From assembly GCA_904501845.1 (NCBI GenBank), contig CAJGCH010000031.1:1-17381 (forward strand): a stretch of 17,381 nt of DNA, in the 5' to 3' direction. Each line of letters opens with the position of its first letter. The stretch's first letter is position 1. A model generated the notes under the pieces. The model was not told the origin of the DNA. It made no database searches and saw nothing but the letters and a program-made list of their open reading frames with translations. Shown piece by piece: positions 1 to 6,594 of this stretch. The position numbers and the translations under genes were made by a program. The stretch comes from an uncultured Bacillaceae bacterium. Lineage in GTDB: Bacteria; Bacillota; Bacilli; Bacillales; Pradoshiaceae.

Positions 1-774
1 AATTCTCTCCAGCTCTGTCATAGCATTGCCGACCCAGTCAAGACCGCCGTTCTCATTATTCAGGGAGCCATAAGCATTGCTCAAGCTTTGGTGAACCTTC
101 TCAAAATTGCTGAGCTTCTGTCTTTCCTCAAGCAATCGGTCTTCCTCATCAGGCTCAAGTTCCGCATTTTTGATCTCATTATATTGAAATTGGATCAAAT
201 CAAGCCGGTGGGCCATCGTTTGTTCATTTTCGCTCAGTTTCTTGAGCGACTGACTTGTTTCTTGGTATTGTTTATAATGCAGCCTATATTCATCAAGAGC
301 CTCACTGATTTCAAATCCCCCGAACTCATCGAGAAGGGGAAGGTGAAAATCCGGGTCCATCAGCTCTTGATGCTCATGCTGCCCGTGGATATCAATGAGT
401 TTGCGGCCAATTTCCCGCAAGGTTGAAATCGTGACCATCTTCCCATTAATGCGGCAAATGCTCTTGCCGGACATATACATGGCACGCTGAATGATGACAG
501 CATTGTCTTCAGACTCAATCCCGAATTCCCTTGCTTTCAGGATGGCCGGGTGTGAACCGTCCGGTAGTTGAAAGAAGCCTTCGATTTCTGCTTTTTCTTC
601 CCCATGACGGATAAATTCAGCAGACCCTCGCCCTCCCGCAAGTAATTGGATGGCATCAATAATAATTGATTTCCCTGCGCCAGTCTCTCCTGTCAAGACC
701 GTCAGCCCTTGATTAAGGGGGATAGTCTGCTTCTCTATGATGGCGAAATTACGAATGGATAACTCCAATAACAT
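1..774 (-). CDS. recN: DNA repair protein RecN, N-terminal part (runs off window edge)
   Basis: SMC-like ATPase that acts early at DNA double-strand breaks in the cytoplasm. Reading from ATG at 774, the frame is open for 258 codons to base 1, so only the N-terminal part (less than half of a usual ~570-residue RecN) is present. The start MLLELSIRNFAI is typical of RecN. A Walker A motif GETGAGKS lies at residues 29-36, and the RecN-typical GQHEHQ motif (Q-loop region) near residue 145, followed by the start of a charged coiled-coil region. The start codon lies 16 nt after the argR stop, with only a weak GGGATGA-type ribosome site, so it is probably co-transcribed with argR as in Bacillus. The C-terminal ATPase lobe with Walker B lies outside the window. 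Identification is by recognisable family sequence. Confidence 0.96.
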   Translation of the reverse strand, partial: MLLELSIRNFAIIEKQTIPLNQGLTVLTGETGAGKSIIIDAIQLLAGGRGSAEFIRHGEEKAEIEGFFQLPDGSHPAILKAREFGIESEDNAVIIQRAMYMSGKSICRINGKMVTISTLREIGRKLIDIHGQHEHQELMDPDFHLPLLDEFGGFEISEALDEYRLHYKQYQETSQSLKKLSENEQTMAHRLDLIQFQYNEIKNAELEPDEEDRLLEERQKLSNFEKVHQSLSNAYGSLNNENGGLDWVGNAMTELERI

Positions 775-790
775 ATTTTCATCCCACTTT

Positions 791-1240
791 CTACAGCATA
801 TCTAAGAAACGTTCTGTTATAATCTCTGCCTGTTCCTTTTCGCGGCAAATTATCAAGCATGTATCATCCCCGCAAATTGTCCCGAGAATCTCTTCCCAGT
901 CCAAATTATCGATAAGTGCTCCAATGGCTTGTGCATTGCCCGGCAAGGTTTTCATGACTAAAAGATTATCGGCAGAATCAATGCGAACGAAGGCATCCAT
1001 CAGCGATCGTTTTAATTTTTGCAATGGATTGAAGCGCTGGTCAGCAGGCAGGCTGTATTTATAACGTCCATCCTGCATCGGCACCTTGGCTAAATGCAGC
1101 TCCTTAATATCTCTGGATACAGTTGCTTGGGTTACATTTACCCCTTCTGCACGCAAAATATCAACTAAATCATCTTGTGTCTCTATATTATTATTCGCAA
1201 TAATATCACGGATTTTTATATGTCTTTGTCCTTTATTCAT
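791..1240 (-). CDS. argR: Arginine repressor/activator ArgR (AhrC)
   Basis: Arginine-responsive hexameric transcription factor that represses arginine biosynthesis and activates catabolism. The 149-residue product from ATG at 1240 matches AhrC length and sequence. The N-terminal winged helix carries the recognition segment [11 protein letters not shown] (residues 38-48); the C-terminal oligomerisation and arginine-binding domain carries [12 protein letters not shown] (100-111) and GTICGDDT (120-127). An upstream in-frame ATG at 1258 is rejected as the start because GAGGGGTG, lying between the two ATGs at 1256-1249, is a good ribosome binding site for 1240. It is separated from tlyA by a hairpin at 1345-1378 and preceded by an ARG-box-like site at 1313-1330, which suggests autoregulation. 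recN follows in the same direction. Confidence 0.97.
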   Translation of the reverse strand: MNKGQRHIKIRDIIANNNIETQDDLVDILRAEGVNVTQATVSRDIKELHLAKVPMQDGRYKYSLPADQRFNPLQKLKRSLMDAFVRIDSADNLLVMKTLPGNAQAIGALIDNLDWEEILGTICGDDTCLIICREKEQAEIITERFLDML

Positions 1241-1312
1241 GGTTTTGACACCCCTCATTATACGTTGATCTATGGATTCACCTTAATGTTAGCGGATTTT
1301 GTCGCAAATGTA

Positions 1313-1330
1313 CATGTATTTTTATGCATA
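1313..1330 (-). promoter_or_regulatory. Putative ARG box (ArgR operator) upstream of argR
   Basis: On the minus strand this reads TATGCATAAAAATACATG. It matches 14 of 18 positions of the Bacillus ARG-box consensus as I remember it (CATGAATAAAAATKCAAK), and the core TGCATAAAAATACA has the expected imperfect palindrome with an A/T spacer. It lies 73 nt upstream of the argR start, just after the hairpin that follows tlyA. A further imperfect repeat ATGCA-N5-TGCAT (1324-1338) overlaps one edge and could form part of a second half-operator. The match is by eye. No strong promoter hexamers are visible here, so the site's position relative to transcription start is unknown. Confidence 0.55.
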
Positions 1331-1344
1331 CACTGCATATAGCG

Positions 1345-1378
1345 TAAACCCCCGCGGCAATGCGCCGGCGGGGGTTTA
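1345..1378 (-). terminator. GC-rich hairpin after tlyA, probable terminator
   Basis: Perfect 11-bp inverted repeat, TAAACCCCCGC (1345-1355) with GCGGGGGTTTA (1368-1378), loop 12 nt. It starts 11 nt after the tlyA stop. In the minus direction only three T follow the G-run, so the U-tract is poor, but the stem is very stable. It probably ends or weakens transcription coming from dxs-tlyA, leaving argR-recN under its own promoter. Confidence 0.65.
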
Positions 1379-1388
1379 TAGCATTATA

Positions 1389-2225
1389 TTAGGCTTCTTC
1401 ACTCTTCGCCTTCAGTGTCAGATGTGCTTCCTCCACTACTTTAGTTAAATCCACATGAGAGCGCATAGCATTTGCATCCTGACCTTCTTTCGGCCAATAA
1501 AGATGGAATAAGAACTCTATATTTCCGTCACCGCCAGTGATAGGACTGAAGGTCGCATCCTTTAGAATAAAGCCTTCTCCCTCAGCAAAATCACGCATAT
1601 TCTCGACAACCTGCAGGTGAACCTTTTTGTCACGAACGATTCCCTTCTTCCCTACTTGCTCACGGCCTGCTTCAAATTGCGGCTTCACAAGGCAGACCAC
1701 ATCGCCCCCCGGAACAAGGATTTTCTTGAGCGCAGGGAGAATGAGCCTGAGGGAGATAAATGAAACATCGATGGAGGCGAATTCCGGCATTCCTTCTGTG
1801 AAGTCCTCTGGGACAGAATGGCGGAAATTTGTTCTTTCCATGACGATGACACGCTCATCATTGCGAAGCTTCCAGGCAAGCTGATTATAGCCAACATCGA
1901 CCGCATAGGATTTTCTTGCGCCATTTTGAAGAGCACAATCGGTGAAACCTCCAGTAGAGGATCCTATATCAATCATCAACTTATCCTTTACAGATAGATT
2001 AAATTCAGACAAAGCCTTTTCAAGCTTGAATCCGCCTCTAGATACATAGGGCATGACCTGCCCCTTTATGGTAAGAGGAGCATCTTGAGCAATCTTTTCT
2101 CCCGGCTTATCCATCCGAAGCTCATTTGAATAGACCAATCCGGCCATGACTGCCCGCTTTGCCTTTTCCCTTGTTTCTGCAAGTCCTCTTTCTACTAATA
2201 AAACATCAATTCGCTCTTTTTTCAT
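1389..2225 (-). CDS. tlyA: TlyA-family rRNA (ribose-2'-O) methyltransferase / hemolysin-like protein (YqxC)
   Basis: 278-residue S-adenosylmethionine-dependent RNA methyltransferase of the TlyA/FtsJ-like family, which 2'-O-methylates rRNA in characterised members. An S4 RNA-binding domain occupies about residues 1-60 (RIDVLLVERGL, RAVMAGLVY). A linker YVSRGGFKL (60-68) leads into a Rossmann-type methyltransferase domain with SAM motif DIGSSTGGF (86-94), DVSFISL (153-159) and catalytic-region KPQFEAG (181-187). The ATG is 3 nt after the dxs stop codon; the ribosome site AAAAAGG lies inside the dxs 3' end, so the two are closely coupled. Gene order dxs-tlyA-argR-recN is standard in Bacillus. 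The substrate in this organism cannot be read from sequence. Confidence 0.95.
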   Translation of the reverse strand: MKKERIDVLLVERGLAETREKAKRAVMAGLVYSNELRMDKPGEKIAQDAPLTIKGQVMPYVSRGGFKLEKALSEFNLSVKDKLMIDIGSSTGGFTDCALQNGARKSYAVDVGYNQLAWKLRNDERVIVMERTNFRHSVPEDFTEGMPEFASIDVSFISLRLILPALKKILVPGGDVVCLVKPQFEAGREQVGKKGIVRDKKVHLQVVENMRDFAEGEGFILKDATFSPITGGDGNIEFLFHLYWPKEGQDANAMRSHVDLTKVVEEAHLTLKAKSEEA

Positions 2226-2228
2226 TTT

Positions 2229-4124
2229 TTAATACGCCTTTTTCGTTACTTTATAAGTCATCTTCGTTAAATTTTCTACTGCCGCTTCCGTTGTTAAATG
2301 AATATCGGCAAGAAGCTTACTCACACTGCCGTGCTCGATAAACTCATCCGGGATTCCCATACGCTTAATATACGCTTGTGAGAAGCCCTGTTCCTCGGCA
2401 AACTCTAATACGGCACTGCCGAATCCGCCCTCTAGGACAGCCTCCTCAATTGTTAGGATTGGTAAATTGGATGTCATGATTTCAGATAGCATCGCTGCAT
2501 CGAGCGGTTTAATGAAGCGGGCATTAACAACCTTTACTTGAATCCCCTTCTCCGCCATCACTTTGGCCGCATCAAGCGCCATTGGGATAGTTGTCCCAAA
2601 TGTAAGAATAACCGCATCATTTCCTTCACGAAGTACTTCCCATGTCCCGATTGGGATGGTTTTCAATTCTTCGTCCATTCTAACACCAAGACCATTGCCT
2701 CTTGGGAAACGCATCGCGATTGGACCGTCATCATATTTAACGGCTGTATTGACCATATGTTGCCCTTCATTCTCATCTTTAGGCATCATAAGTACGAGGT
2801 TCGGCATCGAGCGCAGGAAGGAAATATCAAATACCCCTTGATGCGTCTCACCGTCTGCACCGACAAGACCAGCACGATCAATACCGACAAAGACATTTAA
2901 ATTCTGTCGGCAAATATCGTGAAGCATCTGATCATAAGCCCGTTGCAGGAAAGTAGAATAGATGGCAAGGAAAGGCTTCATTCCCTGGGTAGCAAGGCCC
3001 GCCGCAACCGTTGTAGCGTGCTGCTCAGCTATACCAACATCAAACATTCTGTCCGGGAATTCACTCGCAAAGCCAAGCAATTTGGAACCGACCGGCATTG
3101 CCGGAGTGATGGCAACAATGCGGTCATCCTCCCGTGCAAGACGTCTGACCGTTTCACTGACAAGTGCACTCCAGGCAGGCGGTGCATTCAATTCCTTGAT
3201 GATATCCCCTGTTTCAATCTTATATGGACCTGTCCCATGCCATGTCCCTACGGCATCCGTTTCAGCCGGGTCATAGCCCTTTCCTTTTTTCGTGATAACG
3301 TGAAGGAGCACAGGACCCTTTGTCTTTTTAGCATATTTTAGGTTTTCAGATAATTCCTCGAAATTGTGGCCATCAACAGGACCCAAGTAAGTAAAGCCGA
3401 GCTCCTCAAAAAACATGCCGCTTACGACAAGATACTTCAGCGAATCCTTTACCCGTTCAGCCGTTGTTGCGAGTTTGCCTCCAACTGCCGGGATTTTCTT
3501 AAGGAGAAATTCAAGCTCGTCCTTCACATAATTATACTTTCCAGCTGTTCTCATCCGTCCAAGGATTGAATGGAGAGCGCCGACATTCGGGGCGATGGAC
3601 ATCTCGTTATCATTCAAGACGACAATCATATCCTTCTTCTCGTGCCCAATATGATTCAATGCTTCTAACGCCATGCCTCCGGTCAGAGCTCCATCGCCGA
3701 TAATCGGTACGATATAGCTCTTTTCTTTTTTCAAGTCACGGGCAATCGCCATTCCCATCGCCGCTGATAGGGAAGTAGAACTATGACCGGTTTCCCAAAC
3801 ATCATGCTTGCTTTCATTCATCTTCGGGAAACCGCATAACCCCTTATGCTGACGGAGTGTATCAAACTGGCACGCACGCCCGGTCAGTATTTTATGAACA
3901 TAGGATTGATGACCGACATCCCATAAAAGTTTATCCTTCGGGCTGTTAAATTCTTTATGAAGGGCAATGGTAAGCTCAACTACCCCGAGATTCGGGCCGA
4001 TATGACCCCCTGTCTTTGACAGCTGTTCAATCAAAAATGTTCTGATATCCTGTGACAACGCCTCAAGTTCTGCGTTTGTCATCTTCTTTAAAAAAGATGG
4101 GTCATTTATAGACAATAGATCCAA
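2229..4124 (-). CDS. dxs: 1-deoxy-D-xylulose-5-phosphate synthase
   Basis: Thiamine-diphosphate enzyme condensing pyruvate with glyceraldehyde-3-phosphate, the first step of the MEP isoprenoid pathway. In 631-residue numbering, the TPP-binding GDGALTGG lies at 143-150 followed by LNDN, the catalytic glutamate at about 367 in [10 protein letters not shown], and [15 protein letters not shown] at 416-430. The length is normal for Dxs. I place the start at TTG 4124 (DLLSIND follows, as in the Bacillus MDLLSI start). The upstream sequence AAAGTGAGTGATC resembles the full anti-SD complement and is correctly spaced for that TTG. An in-frame GTG at 4133 (634 aa) abuts the oapA stop and is the alternative. 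Coupling to oapA is likely. ispA of the same broad pathway lies upstream, beyond the OLE locus. Confidence 0.98.
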   Translation of the reverse strand: MDLLSINDPSFLKKMTNAELEALSQDIRTFLIEQLSKTGGHIGPNLGVVELTIALHKEFNSPKDKLLWDVGHQSYVHKILTGRACQFDTLRQHKGLCGFPKMNESKHDVWETGHSSTSLSAAMGMAIARDLKKEKSYIVPIIGDGALTGGMALEALNHIGHEKKDMIVVLNDNEMSIAPNVGALHSILGRMRTAGKYNYVKDELEFLLKKIPAVGGKLATTAERVKDSLKYLVVSGMFFEELGFTYLGPVDGHNFEELSENLKYAKKTKGPVLLHVITKKGKGYDPAETDAVGTWHGTGPYKIETGDIIKELNAPPAWSALVSETVRRLAREDDRIVAITPAMPVGSKLLGFASEFPDRMFDVGIAEQHATTVAAGLATQGMKPFLAIYSTFLQRAYDQMLHDICRQNLNVFVGIDRAGLVGADGETHQGVFDISFLRSMPNLVLMMPKDENEGQHMVNTAVKYDDGPIAMRFPRGNGLGVRMDEELKTIPIGTWEVLREGNDAVILTFGTTIPMALDAAKVMAEKGIQVKVVNARFIKPLDAAMLSEIMTSNLPILTIEEAVLEGGFGSAVLEFAEEQGFSQAYIKRMGIPDEFIEHGSVSKLLADIHLTTEAAVENLTKMTYKVTKKAY

Positions 4125-4133
4125 GAGGATCAC

Positions 4134-4745
4134 TCACTTTCGTTTCGTATTCTTTTGAGCCAATTTGCCCCTATTTTCTTTTATTATAACAATTTGAAAG
4201 TTTCGCTCAAGAAAGGATAACATTTTGCCGACGCCAAAAATGATGTCCTTGGAATTCTGGATGGCGAATGTTTTTCCCATTGCTTTGCCCCCGACTGTTA
4301 ATGCTGCGATTGTACTCGTCAACACAATGGAGCTGATGCTCTCGAACGGGGATGCTTCTCCCCATTGAAAATGAAGGGCCAACTGCGTGATAACGAGTGC
4401 AGCAGCCGTCCCGCTGACAATCCCTGATATATCACCAATCACATCATTGCAGAAGCTCGCGAATCGGTCCGCGTTCCGGATGATTCGAATGGAATGCTTC
4501 GCCCCATGAATCCGCTTAGATGCCATTGCATGAAAGGGCGTTTCATCTGCGGCTGTTGCTGCAATTCCAATCATATCAAAGAATATGCCAATTAGTACAA
4601 TGACAAGTACAATCGCAAGACCAACACTGGTGCTCACTCCCTTTAAAGAGAGCGTGGAGGCAACAGTAAATATGGCCGCTAATATAAATGTAATGATCGA
4701 AATCGTAATTGTCCATCTCGCTGTCTTTTTTATCGTTTCTCTCAT
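4134..4745 (-). CDS. oapA: OLE-associated membrane protein OapA (DUF21/CNNM-like)
   Basis: Small integral membrane protein, 203 residues from ATG 4745 (MRETIKK) or 209 from ATG 4763 (MCHTFK). Four hydrophobic stretches are visible (209-numbering): about 17-36, 47-71, 108-130 and 142-160. A conserved-looking polar block lies between spans 2 and 3 (DETPFHAMASKRIHGAKHSI) followed by RIIRNADRF and NDVIGDISG; the C-terminus is strongly basic. This resembles the DUF21/CNNM transporter-like fold. Its position directly 3' of the OLE RNA and 5' of dxs is the diagnostic context for OapA, which binds OLE RNA and brings it to the membrane in characterised species. AGGATGTG at 4767-4760 is the only ribosome-site-like sequence and favours 4745, with somewhat long spacing. 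The stop codon touches the dxs start region. Confidence 0.9.
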   Translation of the reverse strand: MRETIKKTARWTITISIITFILAAIFTVASTLSLKGVSTSVGLAIVLVIVLIGIFFDMIGIAATAADETPFHAMASKRIHGAKHSIRIIRNADRFASFCNDVIGDISGIVSGTAAALVITQLALHFQWGEASPFESISSIVLTSTIAALTVGGKAMGKTFAIQNSKDIIFGVGKMLSFLERNFQIVIIKENRGKLAQKNTKRK

Positions 4746-4771
4746 CTTGAACGTATGACACATCCTGTATG

Positions 4772-4800
4772 TAAAATAAAGCTTGCTAAGCGCAAGCTTT
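4772..4800 (-). terminator. Terminator-like hairpin at OLE 3' end
   Basis: Perfect 9-bp inverted repeat AAAGCTTGC / GCAAGCTTT (4778-4786 and 4792-4800) with a 5-nt loop, followed in the minus direction by ATTTTA. It lies 15 nt before the upstream oapA ATG. It likely defines the 3' end of the OLE RNA; because oapA and dxs lie downstream without another obvious promoter, it must be leaky, or act as a processing or stability element. Confidence 0.7.
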
Positions 4801-5404
4801 TGTTCTTTTCCTATAGCTTCGAGTGGCCATATATAGAGTTAATTTTACGGCTTAGGTCCAGTAGGATTTCCCAATCAGCTGCCGAATGTCGCCATCTCGG
4901 CGGTTTCCCTTTAAAGCCGACTCAACCTCGTCTCCGAAAGTTGGACTGGATTGCCACTTAGTCCGCACCTTAATCCTCTATATACGTCATATGTCCGAAC
5001 AGTCTAGGAGATTTCCCCGGCAGCCTTTAACCAATTCCTTAGCCTCTTTTGCAAAGCAGATTTCATGCATGACAGACCAGCAGATATATCAATGGCCAAC
5101 TGATGTATATGCCAAGTACGCAATCCCCTCAAACTTCACTCAAGGCAGGCTACGCTGCATGCAGTTTCCTGGTATGCAGGTTTTTCAATATTCTCCCGAA
5201 CTTAGGGGGAATAAAGCCTCCGCGGAATCAGGGTCAACGCCCACATGCCATTGTGGATCGCCCTAATTCCTTACTCCCTGAACCGACCCAGAGCTGGGCG
5301 CCCCGAGCCAATCCAACGAACTTCATCGATGTGCCCTCTAGTGAATTTTTAGCCTCACCCTCCAGAATGGTAGACCGACTAGAATACTGCACCACTCGAA
5401 ATGT
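4772..5404 (-). ncRNA. ole: OLE RNA (ornate, large, extremophilic RNA)
   Basis: A stretch of about 633 nt between ispA and oapA with no credible protein gene on either strand and abundant pairing. The RNA's two ends pair perfectly over 9 bp: UUCGAGUGG at 5400-5392 with CCACUCGAA at 4826-4818. Nested inside is GGUCUA (5376-5371) with UGGACC (4860-4855). Local hairpins include CCCA/UGGG (5287-5298), CCAC/GUGG near 5246-5261 and GGACU/AGUCC (4964-4943). Length (~0.6 kb), location in the ispA-dxs operon and the adjoining DUF21-like membrane gene match the published OLE class of anaerobic and extremophilic Firmicutes, where the RNA is membrane-bound with OapA and two further proteins. The 5' end is estimated from an extended -10 at 5411-5419, the 3' end from a terminator-like hairpin. 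Not checked against a covariance model. Confidence 0.9.
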
Positions 5405-5410
5405 AAAATT

Positions 5411-5419
5411 AGTATAGCA
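5411..5419 (-). promoter_or_regulatory. Candidate extended -10 promoter for OLE RNA
   Basis: TGCTATACT on the minus strand fits an extended -10 (TGnTATAAT with one mismatch), 50 nt after the ispA stop. No good -35 hexamer lies 16-18 bp upstream (TTACGG/TACGGC only), which extended -10 promoters tolerate. Predicted start is about 5404, a few bases before the 9-bp end-to-end OLE helix. An inverted repeat ACGGC-N7-GCCGT (5422-5438) lies immediately upstream and could be an operator or the tail hairpin of ispA. Confidence 0.5.
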
Positions 5420-5467
5420 TAACGGCCATATGTGCCGTAAGTGGATGTCAGTGGAAAAACTGGGCAA

Positions 5468-6358
5468 TCAATGGTCCCTCTTCGCAACTAGTTCAATCAT
5501 TTCTGTTAATATATCTTGCTGGAAATCTGTCTGCAAGAGCGCTTCCTTTGCAAGGTGCACATGAGTGCTTAGCTTATCCTTAGCTCCGTCAAGAGACAAA
5601 AGGGCTGGATAGGTACTTTTGTGATTCGTTTCATCACTGCCAATCGGCTTCCCTATCTTTATTTCGCTGCCCTCAATGTCAAGGATGTCATCCCTGATTT
5701 GAAAGGCAAGCCCTAAATGGTAAGCATATTCCCTCAAGTGCTTCCTTTTTTCCTCATCTGCACCAGCTAATATCGCTCCGGCCAGAATACTATAGGACAA
5801 GAGCTTTCCGGTCTTATGAACATGAATATATTCAAGCTCTGACAAATGCAGGTCCCGATGCTCCCCTTCCATATCTGCTACCTGTCCGCCGACCATTCCC
5901 TCAGCACCTGCAGCCTTTGAAAGCTCTGCAACTAATTCAATGGCAACTTTAGGATTCAAGCGGGCTTGTTCTTGGTTGGCGATTACTCCAAAGGCAAGCG
6001 TCAATAACCCATCCCCTGCCAGAATGGCTGTTGCCTCTCCAAATACTTTATGATTTGTCGGCTTCCCTCTGCGCAAATCATCGTCATCCATACTCGGAAG
6101 ATCGTCATGAATTAATGAATAGGTATGGATCATCTCAATGGCACATGCTGTATCAAGTCCAATGTGCGGGTCTTTGCCGAAAGCGCGCAATACCGCAAGA
6201 ACGAGGAGCGGACGAAGCCTTTTCCCTCCCGCCTCCAATGAATAGCTCATCGCAGACTTCAGGCTGCCCGGTGTATCTAACCCAGCAACGATTTCCATCA
6301 TTCTGTCTTCGATCTTCCGCTTATATTCTTGTGAGAAGGCCTCTAATAGGACTGCCAC
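5468..6358 (-). CDS. ispA: Farnesyl diphosphate synthase / polyprenyl synthetase (YqiD)
   Basis: Soluble all-alpha prenyltransferase making geranyl and farnesyl diphosphate from IPP and DMAPP. The 296-residue length equals that of the Bacillus enzyme. Visible motifs are GGKRLRP (44-50), the first aspartate-rich motif in DDLPSMDDDD (85-94), GMVGGQ (154-159) and the second aspartate-rich motif DDILD (223-227). The start is GTG at 6358, 2 nt after the xseB stop, with AGGAGG placed 7 nt upstream inside the xseB end, so translation is coupled to xseB. Downstream lies the OLE RNA and then dxs, placing two isoprenoid enzymes on either side of the ribonucleoprotein locus. Confidence 0.97.
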   Translation of the reverse strand: MAVLLEAFSQEYKRKIEDRMMEIVAGLDTPGSLKSAMSYSLEAGGKRLRPLLVLAVLRAFGKDPHIGLDTACAIEMIHTYSLIHDDLPSMDDDDLRRGKPTNHKVFGEATAILAGDGLLTLAFGVIANQEQARLNPKVAIELVAELSKAAGAEGMVGGQVADMEGEHRDLHLSELEYIHVHKTGKLLSYSILAGAILAGADEEKRKHLREYAYHLGLAFQIRDDILDIEGSEIKIGKPIGSDETNHKSTYPALLSLDGAKDKLSTHVHLAKEALLQTDFQQDILTEMIELVAKRDH

Positions 6359-6360
6359 TC

Positions 6361-6594
6361 CTATTCCTCCTCTTCAATCGAGAATGGTTTAAGAGCATCG
6401 TCTTTCATAATAAGTGTAAGCTGCTCCTCTGCGGTCTTTAGTTTATCATGGCACCATTTGGATAATTCCATTCCTTCTTTGTAAAGATTAATGGACTCCT
6501 CAAGCGGGACCTCTCCATCCTCTAAACGTCCAACGATGCTTTCAAGTTTTTCCATCGCTTCCTCGAATGTTATATTTGATTGCTCCTTAGTCAT
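6361..6594 (-). CDS. xseB: Exodeoxyribonuclease VII small subunit
   Basis: 77-residue helical subunit that assembles on XseA in the ExoVII single-strand exonuclease. ITFEEAMEKLESIVGRLEDGEVPLEESINLYKEG (split here: ITFEEAMEKLESIV, then GRLEDGEVPLEES) is the family signature, and the acidic C-terminus is usual. I choose ATG 6594 (MTKEQSN) because AAGGAGAGTGA lies just upstream; an in-frame ATG at 6618 would bury that ribosome site. The chosen start overlaps the xseA stop codon by 8 nt (ATGACTAA), a classic coupling arrangement giving defined stoichiometry. Confidence 0.95.
   Translation of the reverse strand: MTKEQSNITFEEAMEKLESIVGRLEDGEVPLEESINLYKEGMELSKWCHDKLKTAEEQLTLIMKDDALKPFSIEEEE

Noticed and set aside
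88..426. 112-codon plus-strand frame near the left edge
   Set aside because: It is the antisense shadow of recN, which has clear family motifs on the minus strand.
1257..1262. Perfect TATAAT upstream of argR on the minus strand
   Set aside because: The predicted start at about 1250 would fall inside the argR ribosome binding site, and no good -35 is present (TTAAGG at 18 bp only).
4755..5467. Open frames on both strands across the ispA-oapA gap (plus 4755-4961, 4886-5266, 5103-5417; minus 5234-5467)
   Set aside because: They overlap each other, lack ribosome sites, have no recognisable domain, show Cys/Pro/Ser-rich random composition, and lie in the structured OLE RNA.
4772..5467. Group II intron, retron or T-box element in the ispA-oapA gap
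   Set aside because: No reverse transcriptase gene, no intron domain V-like end, no T-box sequence, and the downstream genes are not amino-acid related; OLE explains length, position and neighbour.
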